From Planctomycetota bacterium (GTDB lineage: Bacteria > Planctomycetota > UBA1135 > GCA-002686595), in the NCBI GenBank assembly GCA_030746555.1, contig JASLMK010000095.1, positions 1 to 62,416 of the forward strand: a DNA stretch of 62,416 bases, in the 5' to 3' direction. Positions 18,598 through 25,992 of the stretch are shown one piece after another. The translations under genes and the position numbers were made by a program. The notes under the pieces are model-generated. The model saw only the letters and a program-made list of their open reading frames with translations. It was not told where the DNA came from and did no database searches. The stretch's first letter is position 1, and each line of letters opens with the position of its first letter.

Positions 18598-19670
18598 AGT
18601 GCACGCTCCCGATCCTCGCCGCCTCGCTCCTCTGCGCCCAGGACGCTGCTCCCGCCGCCGGCGACGCTCCCGACCTCGCCGAGGGCCTGGCCCGCATCGA
18701 GGAGCGCACCGCGGCGGGCGAGCTCGAACGGGCGACGGCCCTGGTGGACGAGCTCCTGGCACCGACGGCCTTCGAGCGCTGGCGGGCGAGCCTGGAGGCG
18801 GAGGGCTCGCGCGTCCTGGCGGGGGCGGTCGACCTCTGCGCACCGGCGGTCGAGCGCCTCGGCCTGGGCGCCCTGCCCGAGCCCGTGCGCGGCGAGCTGT
18901 TCTACGCCCGGGGGCTCGTCCGCCTCGAGGCCGAGGACGCCCCGGGGGCCCTGCGCGGATTCGACCTCGCGCGCAGCCTCGGCGGTCCGGGCGGCTTGCG
19001 CCTGGACGCAACCTACGACCTGGGGGTCACGGCCTTCCTCGAGGGGGAGGAGTGGCGCGGCCTGTTGCTCGACCAGCCCGCCGGGCGGCCCGGATTGATC
19101 GGAGCGGCTCCCGCTCCCGACGGAGAGCAGCCCGACCCTCTGGCCGAGGCGCGCGCTGCCTACCTGCGCGCTCGCGAGCACCTCGTGGAGCGCCTGCGCG
19201 CGGACTGGCGCGACGCGAACACGCGCGCCAACGTCGAGCTCGTGCAGCGCCGCCTGCGTTGGCTGGACGAGGAGCAAGAGCGGCAGCAGGAGCAGCAGGA
19301 ACAAGACGAGCAGGACTCGGAGGAGGACTCGTCCGACGCGCAGCCCGAAGGCGAGCAGGAGGGGGACCCCTCCGAGGACGGTGAGCAGAGCGCCGAGGAA
19401 GGGGACGGGGAGGAGAACGAGGAAGGGGAGCAGGAGCAGGAGGGAGAGGAGCGTCCCGACGAGGACCGCTCCGCCGACGACGGCGAGTCCTCCGAGGACG
19501 CGCAGGGCGACGGCGAGGAGGCCGGCACGGCCGAACCGCAGGAGGTCTACCTGACCCGCGAGGAGGTGCAGCGGATGTTGGAGAAGCTCGCCGAGCACGA
19601 GGAACAGGGCGAGGAGGTCAAGGCGCGGCTCTACCGGAACCGCCGCCAGAGAGTGGAGCGGGATTGGTGA
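18594..19670 (+). CDS. batC: BatC-like TPR protein with a long acidic tail
   Basis: The 358-residue protein has an N-terminal signal-like stretch, then TPR-like helices to about residue 225 (YLRAREHLVERLRADW ... NTRANVELVQ, the usual BatC ending). About 85 residues (roughly 226-311) follow that are almost only Glu, Asp, Gln, Ser and Gly. A short helical end follows (TREEVQRMLEKL). Such acidic inserts occur in BatC proteins but this one is long. It starts inside the batB stop and ends at the batD start. Confidence 0.82.
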   Translation: MKCTLPILAASLLCAQDAAPAAGDAPDLAEGLARIEERTAAGELERATALVDELLAPTAFERWRASLEAEGSRVLAGAVDLCAPAVERLGLGALPEPVRGELFYARGLVRLEAEDAPGALRGFDLARSLGGPGGLRLDATYDLGVTAFLEGEEWRGLLLDQPAGRPGLIGAAPAPDGEQPDPLAEARAAYLRAREHLVERLRADWRDANTRANVELVQRRLRWLDEEQERQQEQQEQDEQDSEEDSSDAQPEGEQEGDPSEDGEQSAEEGDGEENEEGEQEQEGEERPDEDRSADDGESSEDAQGDGEEAGTAEPQEVYLTREEVQRMLEKLAEHEEQGEEVKARLYRNRRQRVERDW

Positions 19671-21442
19671 TGGGGATCGGCTTCGTGACGACACGCCGCG
19701 CCGGCGCGGTCCTGGCGGTCCTGGCACTCGGCGTGGGCCTGGCGGCGCCCGCGGCCGCCGCCCAGGGCGCTCCGCGGGTCACGGCCCAGCTCTCCACGGG
19801 CGTGGCCAAGCTCGGCTCGACCGTGAGCATCGAGATCGCCGTGGCGGGCGTCGAGGACGCCCGCCTCCTGGGGGTCCCGCGCGTCGACGGCCTGGCTGTC
19901 GAGGGCGTGGCGGGCCCCAGCGTCTCCGTCTCCCAGGAGTGGACGAACCGCCGCCGGACGATCTCCCGCAGCATCTCCTGGCGCGTCGTCCTGCGACCGG
20001 CGGCGGTGGGGGAGTACACGATCCCGCCGATACGCCTGACCGCCGACGGCGACGAGCTCCTCACCCGCGAGCTGACCCTCAAGGTGGTGGAGGACCTGCA
20101 CGGCATGGAGCTGGGCTACCTCGAACTCGTCGAGCGGCCCGCGCGCGTGATCGAGGGCCAGCCCTTCGTGATCGACCTGCGCCTGGGCTGGGATCAGGGC
20201 ATCGACCAGAAGGTCAACATGGCCAACCTCATCCTGCCCTGGTGGGGGGAGCTGCCGGGGACGCTGGAGGTCTCCACCGCGGCGACCGCCACGCGCTCGA
20301 AGTTGATCCAGGTGAACCTGAACTCCCAGGGACGGATCGACGTGCGCGACCTCGGCACCCTGGACGTGCGGGGCAGGCCCTTCCGGGTCCTGCGGCTGCG
20401 ACGCACGTTCATCGCCACGCGCCCCGGACCGCTCGCCTTCCCCGAGAGCTTCCTGGAGTTCGGCTTCGTGGGCAGCGGGTTCTTCGACACGCGCAAGGAG
20501 ACCTACCACGTGGGCTTCCCCGCCTTCGAGCTGGAGGTCGAGCCCTTGCCCGAAAAGGGCCGGCCCTTCGACTTCTCCGGAGCCGTCGGCAGCGTGCGCG
20601 CCCTGGCGAGCGTCGACCGGCGCGACGTGGAGGCGGGCGAGTCGATCAAGTTCTCGGTCGAGTGGTTCGGGGAGGCCAACCTCGAGTTCCTCGAGCCGCC
20701 CGACCCCTCGCGCCTGGGGGCCTTCGATCGCTTCCGCCTCTACGGCACGACCGATCGCTTCTCGGGGGACCGCCGGCGCATCGTCTACGACCTCGCGCCG
20801 ATCTCCGGCGAGGTGACCGAGATCCCGTCTTTGCCCCTGAGCGTCTACGACCCCGCTGAGCGGGCCTACGTGACCGTCGAGACCGAGCCGATCGCGATCC
20901 GTGTCCGGGCCCTGGCGGGCGCGTCGACCCTGGCGATGGTCGAGGGGGCCGACGGCGAGGCCCTGGCCCTGACCGACATCCAGACCGCGTCCGAGCGCGA
21001 CGGCGCGGCGAGCGGACCCACTCCGACGGCACTCGGCGCGTCGACCTTGGCCGTCCTGGCGGCCTGGCTCGCCGCGCGCACGACCGTGCGGCGCCGGGGC
21101 GACCCTGATTCCGCGCGCGCGCGGGCGCGCCGCGGGGCGCGGCGCGGCCTCGTGCGCGACCTGCGCGGCGCATCGGGAGCCGGCGGACAGGCGACCGCCG
21201 TGCACCGCTTCCTGGCGGCCCGCACGGGCCGACCCGCCCAGGCCTGGGAGGGGAGCGATCCGGTCGCGTTCGCCCGCGCCCTGGAACCCGGGGGCGGGGA
21301 AGCGCCGCCCCAGGAAGGTCCGCGCGAACTCGCGGCCGTCCTCGCGGAGCTCGAGGCGCGGCACTGGGACGGGGACGACGCCCCCCTGGACTCCGCGCGC
21401 CTGATCGCGGCCGCCGAACGCGCCATGGAAGGGGGGTTCTAG
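19670..21442 (+). CDS. batD: BatD-like oxygen-tolerance protein
   Basis: The 590-residue protein has a signal peptide cut near AAAAQG (about residue 29), several beta-sandwich domains including the BatD motif DFSGAVGSVRALASVDRRDV, and a membrane helix near 450-470. A basic cytoplasmic tail follows. BatD proteins are exported, single-anchor partners of the BatA/B VWA proteins. ATG 19670 shares one base with the batC stop; GTG 19667 is also possible. Confidence 0.88.
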   Translation: MGIGFVTTRRAGAVLAVLALGVGLAAPAAAAQGAPRVTAQLSTGVAKLGSTVSIEIAVAGVEDARLLGVPRVDGLAVEGVAGPSVSVSQEWTNRRRTISRSISWRVVLRPAAVGEYTIPPIRLTADGDELLTRELTLKVVEDLHGMELGYLELVERPARVIEGQPFVIDLRLGWDQGIDQKVNMANLILPWWGELPGTLEVSTAATATRSKLIQVNLNSQGRIDVRDLGTLDVRGRPFRVLRLRRTFIATRPGPLAFPESFLEFGFVGSGFFDTRKETYHVGFPAFELEVEPLPEKGRPFDFSGAVGSVRALASVDRRDVEAGESIKFSVEWFGEANLEFLEPPDPSRLGAFDRFRLYGTTDRFSGDRRRIVYDLAPISGEVTEIPSLPLSVYDPAERAYVTVETEPIAIRVRALAGASTLAMVEGADGEALALTDIQTASERDGAASGPTPTALGASTLAVLAAWLAARTTVRRRGDPDSARARARRGARRGLVRDLRGASGAGGQATAVHRFLAARTGRPAQAWEGSDPVAFARALEPGGGEAPPQEGPRELAAVLAELEARHWDGDDAPLDSARLIAAAERAMEGGF

Positions 21443-21444
21443 GG

Positions 21445-22212
21445 ATGGTGGCCGTCTGGTTCGTCCTGGCGCTGATGATCGGACCCGGCGCTCGCGCGCT
21501 CCCCGCGCCGTCGGACGGCGTGCAGGCCGACGCGCAAGCGGTCGAGCGCTACCGGGCCGGCGACCTCGAGGGTGCCCGCGACGCCTGGCTGGCCCTGCTC
21601 GCCGGCGACGACGGCCCCCGGGGAGCGGAGCGTGCGCGCCTGTTCCACAACCTCGGGGACGTCCACGCCCGCCGCGACGACTGGTCTCGTGCCGTCGGCT
21701 GGTACGCGGCCTCCTTGCGCCTGCGGCCGCGGGACGCGGAGACGTGGCATGACGTCGAGCTCGCCCGCATGAAGGCCGGGCTGGAACCCCAGGACCGCGG
21801 CGACCTCTCCGCGACCCTGCAGCGCGCCCTGTCCTCGCTGACCCTGGAGGAGAGCGCTTGGCTGGCGCTGCTCGCGCTCGTGCCCCTGGCCCTGTGCCTG
21901 GCCGGCGAGGCCCTGCGCGGGGGCGCCCTGTGGCGCCGCCTGTCGCTCGCGAGCTCGGCCTGGCTCCTGCTGTGTCTGGTGCCCTGGTCCTGGAACCTGG
22001 CGCGCGCGGACGACGATCCGCTGCTGGTGATTTCGGAGAAGGACGTCGGAGTTCACAGCGAACCGCGTGCCGACGCTCCCGGCGTGGGGACCCTGGCCGC
22101 GGGCAGCGAGATCGAGCGCCTCGACGCCCTTCCCGGGTGGGTGAAGGTCGCCCTGCCCGGCGGCCGCTCCGGCTGGGTGCCGGGCGAGACCGTCTTCCCC
22201 CTGGGACGCTGA
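21445..22212 (+). CDS. batE: BatE-like TPR membrane protein with C-terminal SH3b domain
   Basis: The 255-residue protein has a signal peptide, two TPR units (RLFHNLGDVHARRDDWSRAV, then WYAASLRLRP), two membrane helices around 135-190 and a C-terminal bacterial SH3 domain. This domain reads KDVGVHSEPRADAPGVGTL ... LPGWVKVALP ... GWVPGETV. This TPR-TM-SH3 order is the usual BatE form. It begins two bases after the batD stop and ends the operon. Confidence 0.88.
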   Translation: MVAVWFVLALMIGPGARALPAPSDGVQADAQAVERYRAGDLEGARDAWLALLAGDDGPRGAERARLFHNLGDVHARRDDWSRAVGWYAASLRLRPRDAETWHDVELARMKAGLEPQDRGDLSATLQRALSSLTLEESAWLALLALVPLALCLAGEALRGGALWRRLSLASSAWLLLCLVPWSWNLARADDDPLLVISEKDVGVHSEPRADAPGVGTLAAGSEIERLDALPGWVKVALPGGRSGWVPGETVFPLGR

Positions 22213-22294
22213 AGCCACAGATTCGCCCTGGCGGCATCTCGTACCGGCGTTCACAATCCGCCCTCTCCCCTCCACCTCCTCCGCACTTCCATCC

Positions 22295-22612
22295 ATGCCC
22301 CTCCCCGAGCGCCACGTCTTCGTCTGCATCGCAAACCGCCCGCCCGGTGCGGGAGATTCGTGCGGAGCAGGAGGCGCGCGCGATTTGATCGAGCGCCTGC
22401 AGTTCGGGATCCTCGACGAGGGCCTCTCCGAGCGCGTGCGCGTCAACGGCTGCACCTGCCTCGGCCCGTGCGAGCAGGGGGTGAACGTCGTCGTCTATCC
22501 CGAGGGCGTCTTCTACACGCGCGCCAGCGCCGAGGACGCCGACGAGATCGTCCAGCGCCACCTCAAGGGTGGGGAGCCCGTCGAGCGCTTGCGCTACGTC
22601 GAGGACCACTGA
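22295..22612 (+). CDS. Thioredoxin-like [2Fe-2S] ferredoxin
   Basis: The 105-residue protein begins with HVFVCIANRPPGAGDSCG and continues with VNGCTCLGPCEQGVNVVVYPEGVFY, the pattern of the thioredoxin-fold 2Fe-2S ferredoxins (Shethna/Aquifex type). Cysteines at 11, 23, 53, 55 and 59 include the four expected ligands. It would carry electrons in the cytoplasm; no redox partner is adjacent. It lies 82 bases after batE and converges on the MgtE-like gene. Confidence 0.9.
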   Translation: MPLPERHVFVCIANRPPGAGDSCGAGGARDLIERLQFGILDEGLSERVRVNGCTCLGPCEQGVNVVVYPEGVFYTRASAEDADEIVQRHLKGGEPVERLRYVEDH

Positions 22613-22625
22613 GCGGCGCCGCTCA
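22610..22625. terminator. 16-base perfect palindrome joining two convergent stop codons
   Basis: TGAGCGGCGCCGCTCA reads the same on both strands. Its first TGA is the ferredoxin stop and its last three bases are the stop of the MgtE-like gene on the other strand. It may help end transcription from both sides, but there is no T tract, so a terminator role is a guess. Confidence 0.35.
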
Positions 22626-23612
22626 TCCCAGCCAGGTGCCGCACACGGCGAGGTAGACGGCCATGGCGGTCACGTCGGTGACCATCAGGACGACCGGTCC
22701 CGCGGCGATGCGCGGGTCCAGGTGCGTCGCGTGCAGGAGCACCGGCAGGCCTGCGCCGAGCAGGGCGGCCAGGGCCATGACGGCGGCCACGCTGGCGAGC
22801 AGGGGCGCGGCGAGGGCGGCCTGGGGATCGATGAGCGACGCGGCCACCGCCACGCAGGCGCCGCAGGCGAGACCCAGGGCGACGGCCGTGCGCGCCTCGA
22901 CGCCGATGCGCCGGCGGACCGCTCCCCAGGGAACGCCCGTGGCGTGCAGGTGCTGCAGGGAGAGGGTCATGGCCTGCATCGCGATCGCCTCGGCCAGGGT
23001 CAGGACCAGGGGGATGAAGGTGGCGACGGCAACCGCCTCCACCAGGAGCTCCTCGCGCGAGGCGGCGATCACCGCGCAAGCGACCCCCCCTGCCAGGTTC
23101 ACCGCCAACCAGGGGATGCGCATGCGGAAGCCCGAGCGCACGCCGTCGAGGGGGGCGCTGGCCACGCTGACGCCCATCATCTGGAACAAGTCCCACAGGC
23201 GCTGGCGTTCGGCCAGCTCGATCGTCTCCTCGGCGTAGGCGCCGACGTCGATGGCGCCGAGCAGCCGCCCTCCCTCGTCGACGACCGGCAGGGCGAGCAG
23301 GCGCTGGGAGGCGAACAGGGCCAAGGCGTTGCCCATGGAGGCGGACCGCGGGACCGAGACCACGCGGCGCTGCATCAAGCGGTCGACGCGCTCTTCGCCC
23401 TGGGCCAACAACAGGGTCCGGATCGGCAGGACACCCGCCAGCCGTCCGCCCGCGTCGAGGACGTAGACGTAGACGATGCGGTGATCGATGCGCCGGGAGC
23501 GCAGGTCCTCGAGGGCCTCCCGGACCGACTGGTCGCAGCGCACGGCGGTCTGCACCGGCAGCATCGCCCGCGCCACGGGCAGGTCGAGGTCGACCTGTGT
23601 GTTCAGGGGCAT
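22623..23612 (-). CDS. MgtE-like divalent cation transporter with CBS pair
   Basis: The 329-residue protein has two CBS domains (about 10-135), a connecting helix and five membrane helices (about 165-329) with MgtE features such as PWLAVNLAGG, ATFIPLVLTLAEAIAMQAMTL split across helices 2, and the C-terminal GPVVLMVTDVTAMAVYL. MgtE proteins are Mg2+ channels gated by Mg2+ binding to the N and CBS domains. The usual N-terminal MgtE_N helical domain is absent, as in the shorter family members. The start lies 9 bases from repeat copy B and has no visible ribosome site. Confidence 0.87.
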   Translation of the reverse strand: MPLNTQVDLDLPVARAMLPVQTAVRCDQSVREALEDLRSRRIDHRIVYVYVLDAGGRLAGVLPIRTLLLAQGEERVDRLMQRRVVSVPRSASMGNALALFASQRLLALPVVDEGGRLLGAIDVGAYAEETIELAERQRLWDLFQMMGVSVASAPLDGVRSGFRMRIPWLAVNLAGGVACAVIAASREELLVEAVAVATFIPLVLTLAEAIAMQAMTLSLQHLHATGVPWGAVRRRIGVEARTAVALGLACGACVAVAASLIDPQAALAAPLLASVAAVMALAALLGAGLPVLLHATHLDPRIAAGPVVLMVTDVTAMAVYLAVCGTWLG

Positions 23613-23618
23613 CTGGGC

Positions 23619-23624
23619 AGCCTA
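23619..23624 (-). promoter_or_regulatory. Putative -10 box at the left end of repeat B
   Basis: On the minus strand TAGGCT is followed by six bases and then the ATG of the MgtE-like gene. TAG comes from the terminal CTAG of the repeat. Together with the lack of a ribosome site this suggests a leaderless mRNA starting at or next to the ATG. No good -35 is seen inside the repeat. The arrangement mirrors that at 168-182. Confidence 0.4.
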
Positions 23625-23817
23625 GCCCGGATCATCCATGAACACGCACACCAGACTTCGCAACCGGCCGTCTTCGACGGCCTCTCGGCCCCTGGCGGCG
23701 CTTTTCGAGAACCTGGCCTCCTCGACGACCCGTTCAGGGTCGCCTGCGTCGCCAGAACCCGCAAAGCACCACCAGGAACCGAGTTGCTGTGCCTGGCGCA
23801 CGTCTTCATGAATCTAG
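23622..23817 (+). mobile_element. MITE-like structured repeat, copy B (complete, 196 bases)
   Basis: The element runs from CTAGCCCGG to CTAG. The left end through about 23665 is the imperfect inverted complement of the right end. Internal stems are the hairpin 23666-23682, the pair 23692-23701 with 23746-23755, and between them the hairpin 23726-23742. The right terminus lacks eight bases (CATCCGAG) present in copy A. No convincing coding frame or transposase is present, so it would have to be mobilised in trans. Each outer end is CTAG, which could be a target duplication or part of the terminal repeat. The remaining bases 23818-23920 up to the next gene hold only a short CCGTCC/GGACGG inverted repeat. 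Confidence 0.88.
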
Positions 23818-23907
23818 CCCCTGCGCGCGTCGGATCCACGGCGGACCCGTCCCGGACGGACGAGCCGATTCGGTGTGTGTGCCCCTGCTTGCGGCGGGGG
23901 ATCGGGC

Positions 23908-23913
23908 TAGGCT
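23908..23913 (+). promoter_or_regulatory. Putative -10 box of the decayed hydrolase gene
   Basis: TAGGCT, within CTAGGCT, is followed by exactly seven bases and the ATG at 23921, the spacing of a leaderless transcript. TTGCGG lies 13 bases upstream, too close for a standard -35. The promoter seems intact although the gene is broken. Confidence 0.35.
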
Positions 23914-23920
23914 GGCGCCC

Positions 23921-24197
23921 ATGATCCCCGTCCCGCGCGCCGCCGTGTTCTTCTCGGCCGTCGTCCTGTGCGCCGCGCTGGCGTCGGACGATCCGCGTGG
24001 ACACGGCGGCGCCCGAGGGGCTCGCCGTGCTCCTCGACGACGAGTTGGTCGAGCTCGCCGATGGCGTGACCTTGATCGTGAACGGCGGCGAGCCGCGTAC
24101 GATCGCGCCCGAGCGCAGCCTGGCGATCATCGCGCGCACCGCTCGCTCGGGCGACCCGGCCCTGACCATCGAGGCGGCCCTCTGGGTTGCGCCCTGA
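23921..24197 (+). pseudogene. Remnant of a secreted hydrolase: signal peptide and C-terminal end in different frames
   Basis: From ATG 23921 one frame encodes a good signal peptide (about 20 residues, PVPRAAVFFSAVVLCAALAS). After about 23990 that frame becomes Arg-rich nonsense. In the next frame, from about 23990 to the stop at 24197, the sequence TIRVDTAAPEGLAVLLDD ... LADGVTLIVNGGEP resembles the last ~65 residues of secreted planctomycete-type esterase/peptidase proteins, where this segment follows an alpha/beta hydrolase. I infer that the central catalytic part was deleted with loss of frame. A simple sequencing frameshift in a tiny gene is the alternative. Confidence 0.6.
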
Positions 24198-24222
24198 CTC
24201 GGGAGCCCGGACGAGGCGAAAC

Positions 24223-24251
24223 TTGCTCCGTCCCCGCCGGTGGGGGATGCT
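24223..24251 (+). promoter_or_regulatory. Putative promoter of the sulfatase-fold gene
   Basis: TTGCTC, a 17-base spacer and GATGCT are followed by six bases and GTG 24258. Spacing fits a sigma70-type promoter giving a leaderless mRNA. The GGGGGA between them could instead be a ribosome site for the same GTG. Confidence 0.4.
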
Positions 24252-24257
24252 CTTGCC

Positions 24258-25745
24258 GTGAGAGCCCCCGTTCCGCCGATCGTCGTCCTGGCCCTCGCCG
24301 CCTGGGCGTGCTCCCCGCCTCCGGGTGAGGGACGGGGCGTCCTGGTCGTCGTCGTCGACGGCTTGCGGGCCGACCACGTCAGCGACGTCGGCTACGATCG
24401 TGACACGACCCCGAAGCTGGCGAGCCTGGCCGCCGACGGCCTGCGCTTCACCCAGACCTTCTCCGCGGCCCCCGAGGTGATCCCGGCCCACGTGGCCCTG
24501 CTCACCGGCTGCGATCCGGGCCTGGCCCGCCGACCCCTGCTTCCCGACGGCTCGCGCCTGGCCTTGGTCAACGACTGGCTCGTACCCAGCGCCGTCCCGC
24601 GCCTGGCTCTGGAGTACCTGGCCGCCGGCTACGCGACCGCCGCCTTCGTGGACCACCCGCGGATCGCCGAGCTGTTCGGCTTCGACACCGGATTCGAGGA
24701 GTTCCACGGCTTCGTCGAGGGGCGCACCGGCGACACCCCCAACTACGGCTTCGAGGGCGTCGCCGGGCGCTTCATGCGCTGGCTGCGCGGACAAGACGAG
24801 GACCGCGACTGGTTCGCCTACCTGACCCTGGGCGACCTCGGCCGGGCCTGGACCGAAGCGGAGCCGCGCTGGGCGGGATACTACGAGCCGCGCGAGGCGC
24901 TCTCCTTCGTTCCGCCCGTGGCCGAGGCCGAGCGCGCCTTCTTCGCCCTGCCCGGCGACCTGTGGCGGACGAGCGGAGGGCGCTTCCAGACCCTCGCGGA
25001 GTACGAGGCCTGCTACGACGGCGTCCTGCGCCAGCTCGACGAGCGCCTCGGCCGCCTCTTCGATCGCCTCGAGGGGCACGGACGCCTCGAGGAGACCACC
25101 GTGTGCGTCGTCGGCAGCTTCGGCATCGGTTTCGGGGAATCAGGACTCCTGGTGGGCGGAGGCACCCTCTCCGACGTAGACGTGCACGTGCCCTGGATCC
25201 TGCGCCCGGCGGCGTCGGCGGCCATCGAGCGCGGGCGGGACATCGACGCCCTTGCGAGCACCCTCGACGTCGCTCCGACCCTACTGGAGCTGTCGGGGAT
25301 CCCGCGGCCCTCGGGCATGCACGGCGTGTCCCAACTCCCCGTCGCCCGCTCCGGCACGGGTCCGGTGCGCGAACACGCCTTCTCCTCCCTCGGGTTGTCC
25401 GAGGGCTTCTCCGCCCGGGACGCCACCTACAGCTTCCTGCACACGCGCCCGGGGAGCGAGGGACCTCCCAGCCTCATGCGCTCCTGGTTCGGTGAGCGCA
25501 CGCCTCCCGGCGGCGGTTGGCGCGAGCACCTGCGCGACCGCCGCACCGCCGGCCCGGGGAGCCTCGAGCCCTCCTCGACCGACGCCGAAGCCGCGGCGAT
25601 CCTGCGGGCGGCGGGCGAGGAGTGGTTCCATTGGATCGCCCGCGCCCGGGACGCCTACCATCCCGCACCCTGGCGCGAGGACGAGCTCGACCCCACGCAG
25701 CGGGCCGAGTTGGTCGAGCGCGGCCTGGTGGCCGCCCCGCCCTGA
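24258..25745 (+). CDS. Sulfatase-fold lipoprotein lacking catalytic residues (likely pseudoenzyme)
   Basis: The 495-residue protein has a lipoprotein-like signal (LALAAWAC) and the sulfatase/alkaline-phosphatase fold: VVVDGLRADHVSDVGY, TTPKLASLAADGLRFTQTF, and PAHVALLTGCDP. Where active members have Cys, Ser or Thr before L-P-[SA]-[RH], this one has Val74 (EVIPAH). Where they have the metal pair Asp-His (SDHGE), this one has Phe-Gly (GSFGIGFGESG, about 286-296), and the later GHG-type His is also missing. It therefore probably binds rather than cleaves. The gene follows the hydrolase remnant by 60 bases. GTG 24240 is an alternative start. Confidence 0.8.
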   Translation: MRAPVPPIVVLALAAWACSPPPGEGRGVLVVVVDGLRADHVSDVGYDRDTTPKLASLAADGLRFTQTFSAAPEVIPAHVALLTGCDPGLARRPLLPDGSRLALVNDWLVPSAVPRLALEYLAAGYATAAFVDHPRIAELFGFDTGFEEFHGFVEGRTGDTPNYGFEGVAGRFMRWLRGQDEDRDWFAYLTLGDLGRAWTEAEPRWAGYYEPREALSFVPPVAEAERAFFALPGDLWRTSGGRFQTLAEYEACYDGVLRQLDERLGRLFDRLEGHGRLEETTVCVVGSFGIGFGESGLLVGGGTLSDVDVHVPWILRPAASAAIERGRDIDALASTLDVAPTLLELSGIPRPSGMHGVSQLPVARSGTGPVREHAFSSLGLSEGFSARDATYSFLHTRPGSEGPPSLMRSWFGERTPPGGGWREHLRDRRTAGPGSLEPSSTDAEAAAILRAAGEEWFHWIARARDAYHPAPWREDELDPTQRAELVERGLVAAPP

Positions 25746-25906
25746 TCCCGATCCGGAGCGGACACCCGGCGGCCGTCCACGCTCGCCGGGAGATCTGCTC
25801 GCGACGGACGTGGTCGAGGGGAACACGGTCCGGCTTGGAGTTGCCCGCACGGTCGCTCCGGCTCCCACCCCAGCTCAGACGCGCATGGCCCGGCTGGGTC
25901 TAGTGT

Positions 25907-25928
25907 CCGGGGCCGGCTCGAGCCCCGG
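25907..25928. terminator. GC-rich hairpin between convergent genes
   Basis: CCGGGGC, an eight-base loop and GCCCCGG form a perfect 7-base stem in the 247-base gap 25746-25992 between the sulfatase-fold gene and the histidine phosphatase gene, which converge. No T tract follows on either side. I see nothing else in the gap apart from a CTAGTGT box at 25900. Confidence 0.4.
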
Positions 25929-25992
25929 TTCACCGACGAACCCGATGGAGCCGCGCTCGATCGTCACGATCCTCCGAGCCGAGGGCCTTCGG

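Noticed and set aside
19259..19529. The repetitive GAGGA-rich stretch as a tandem DNA repeat array
   Set aside because: It encodes the acidic batC tail in frame with varied codons and has no fixed repeat unit.
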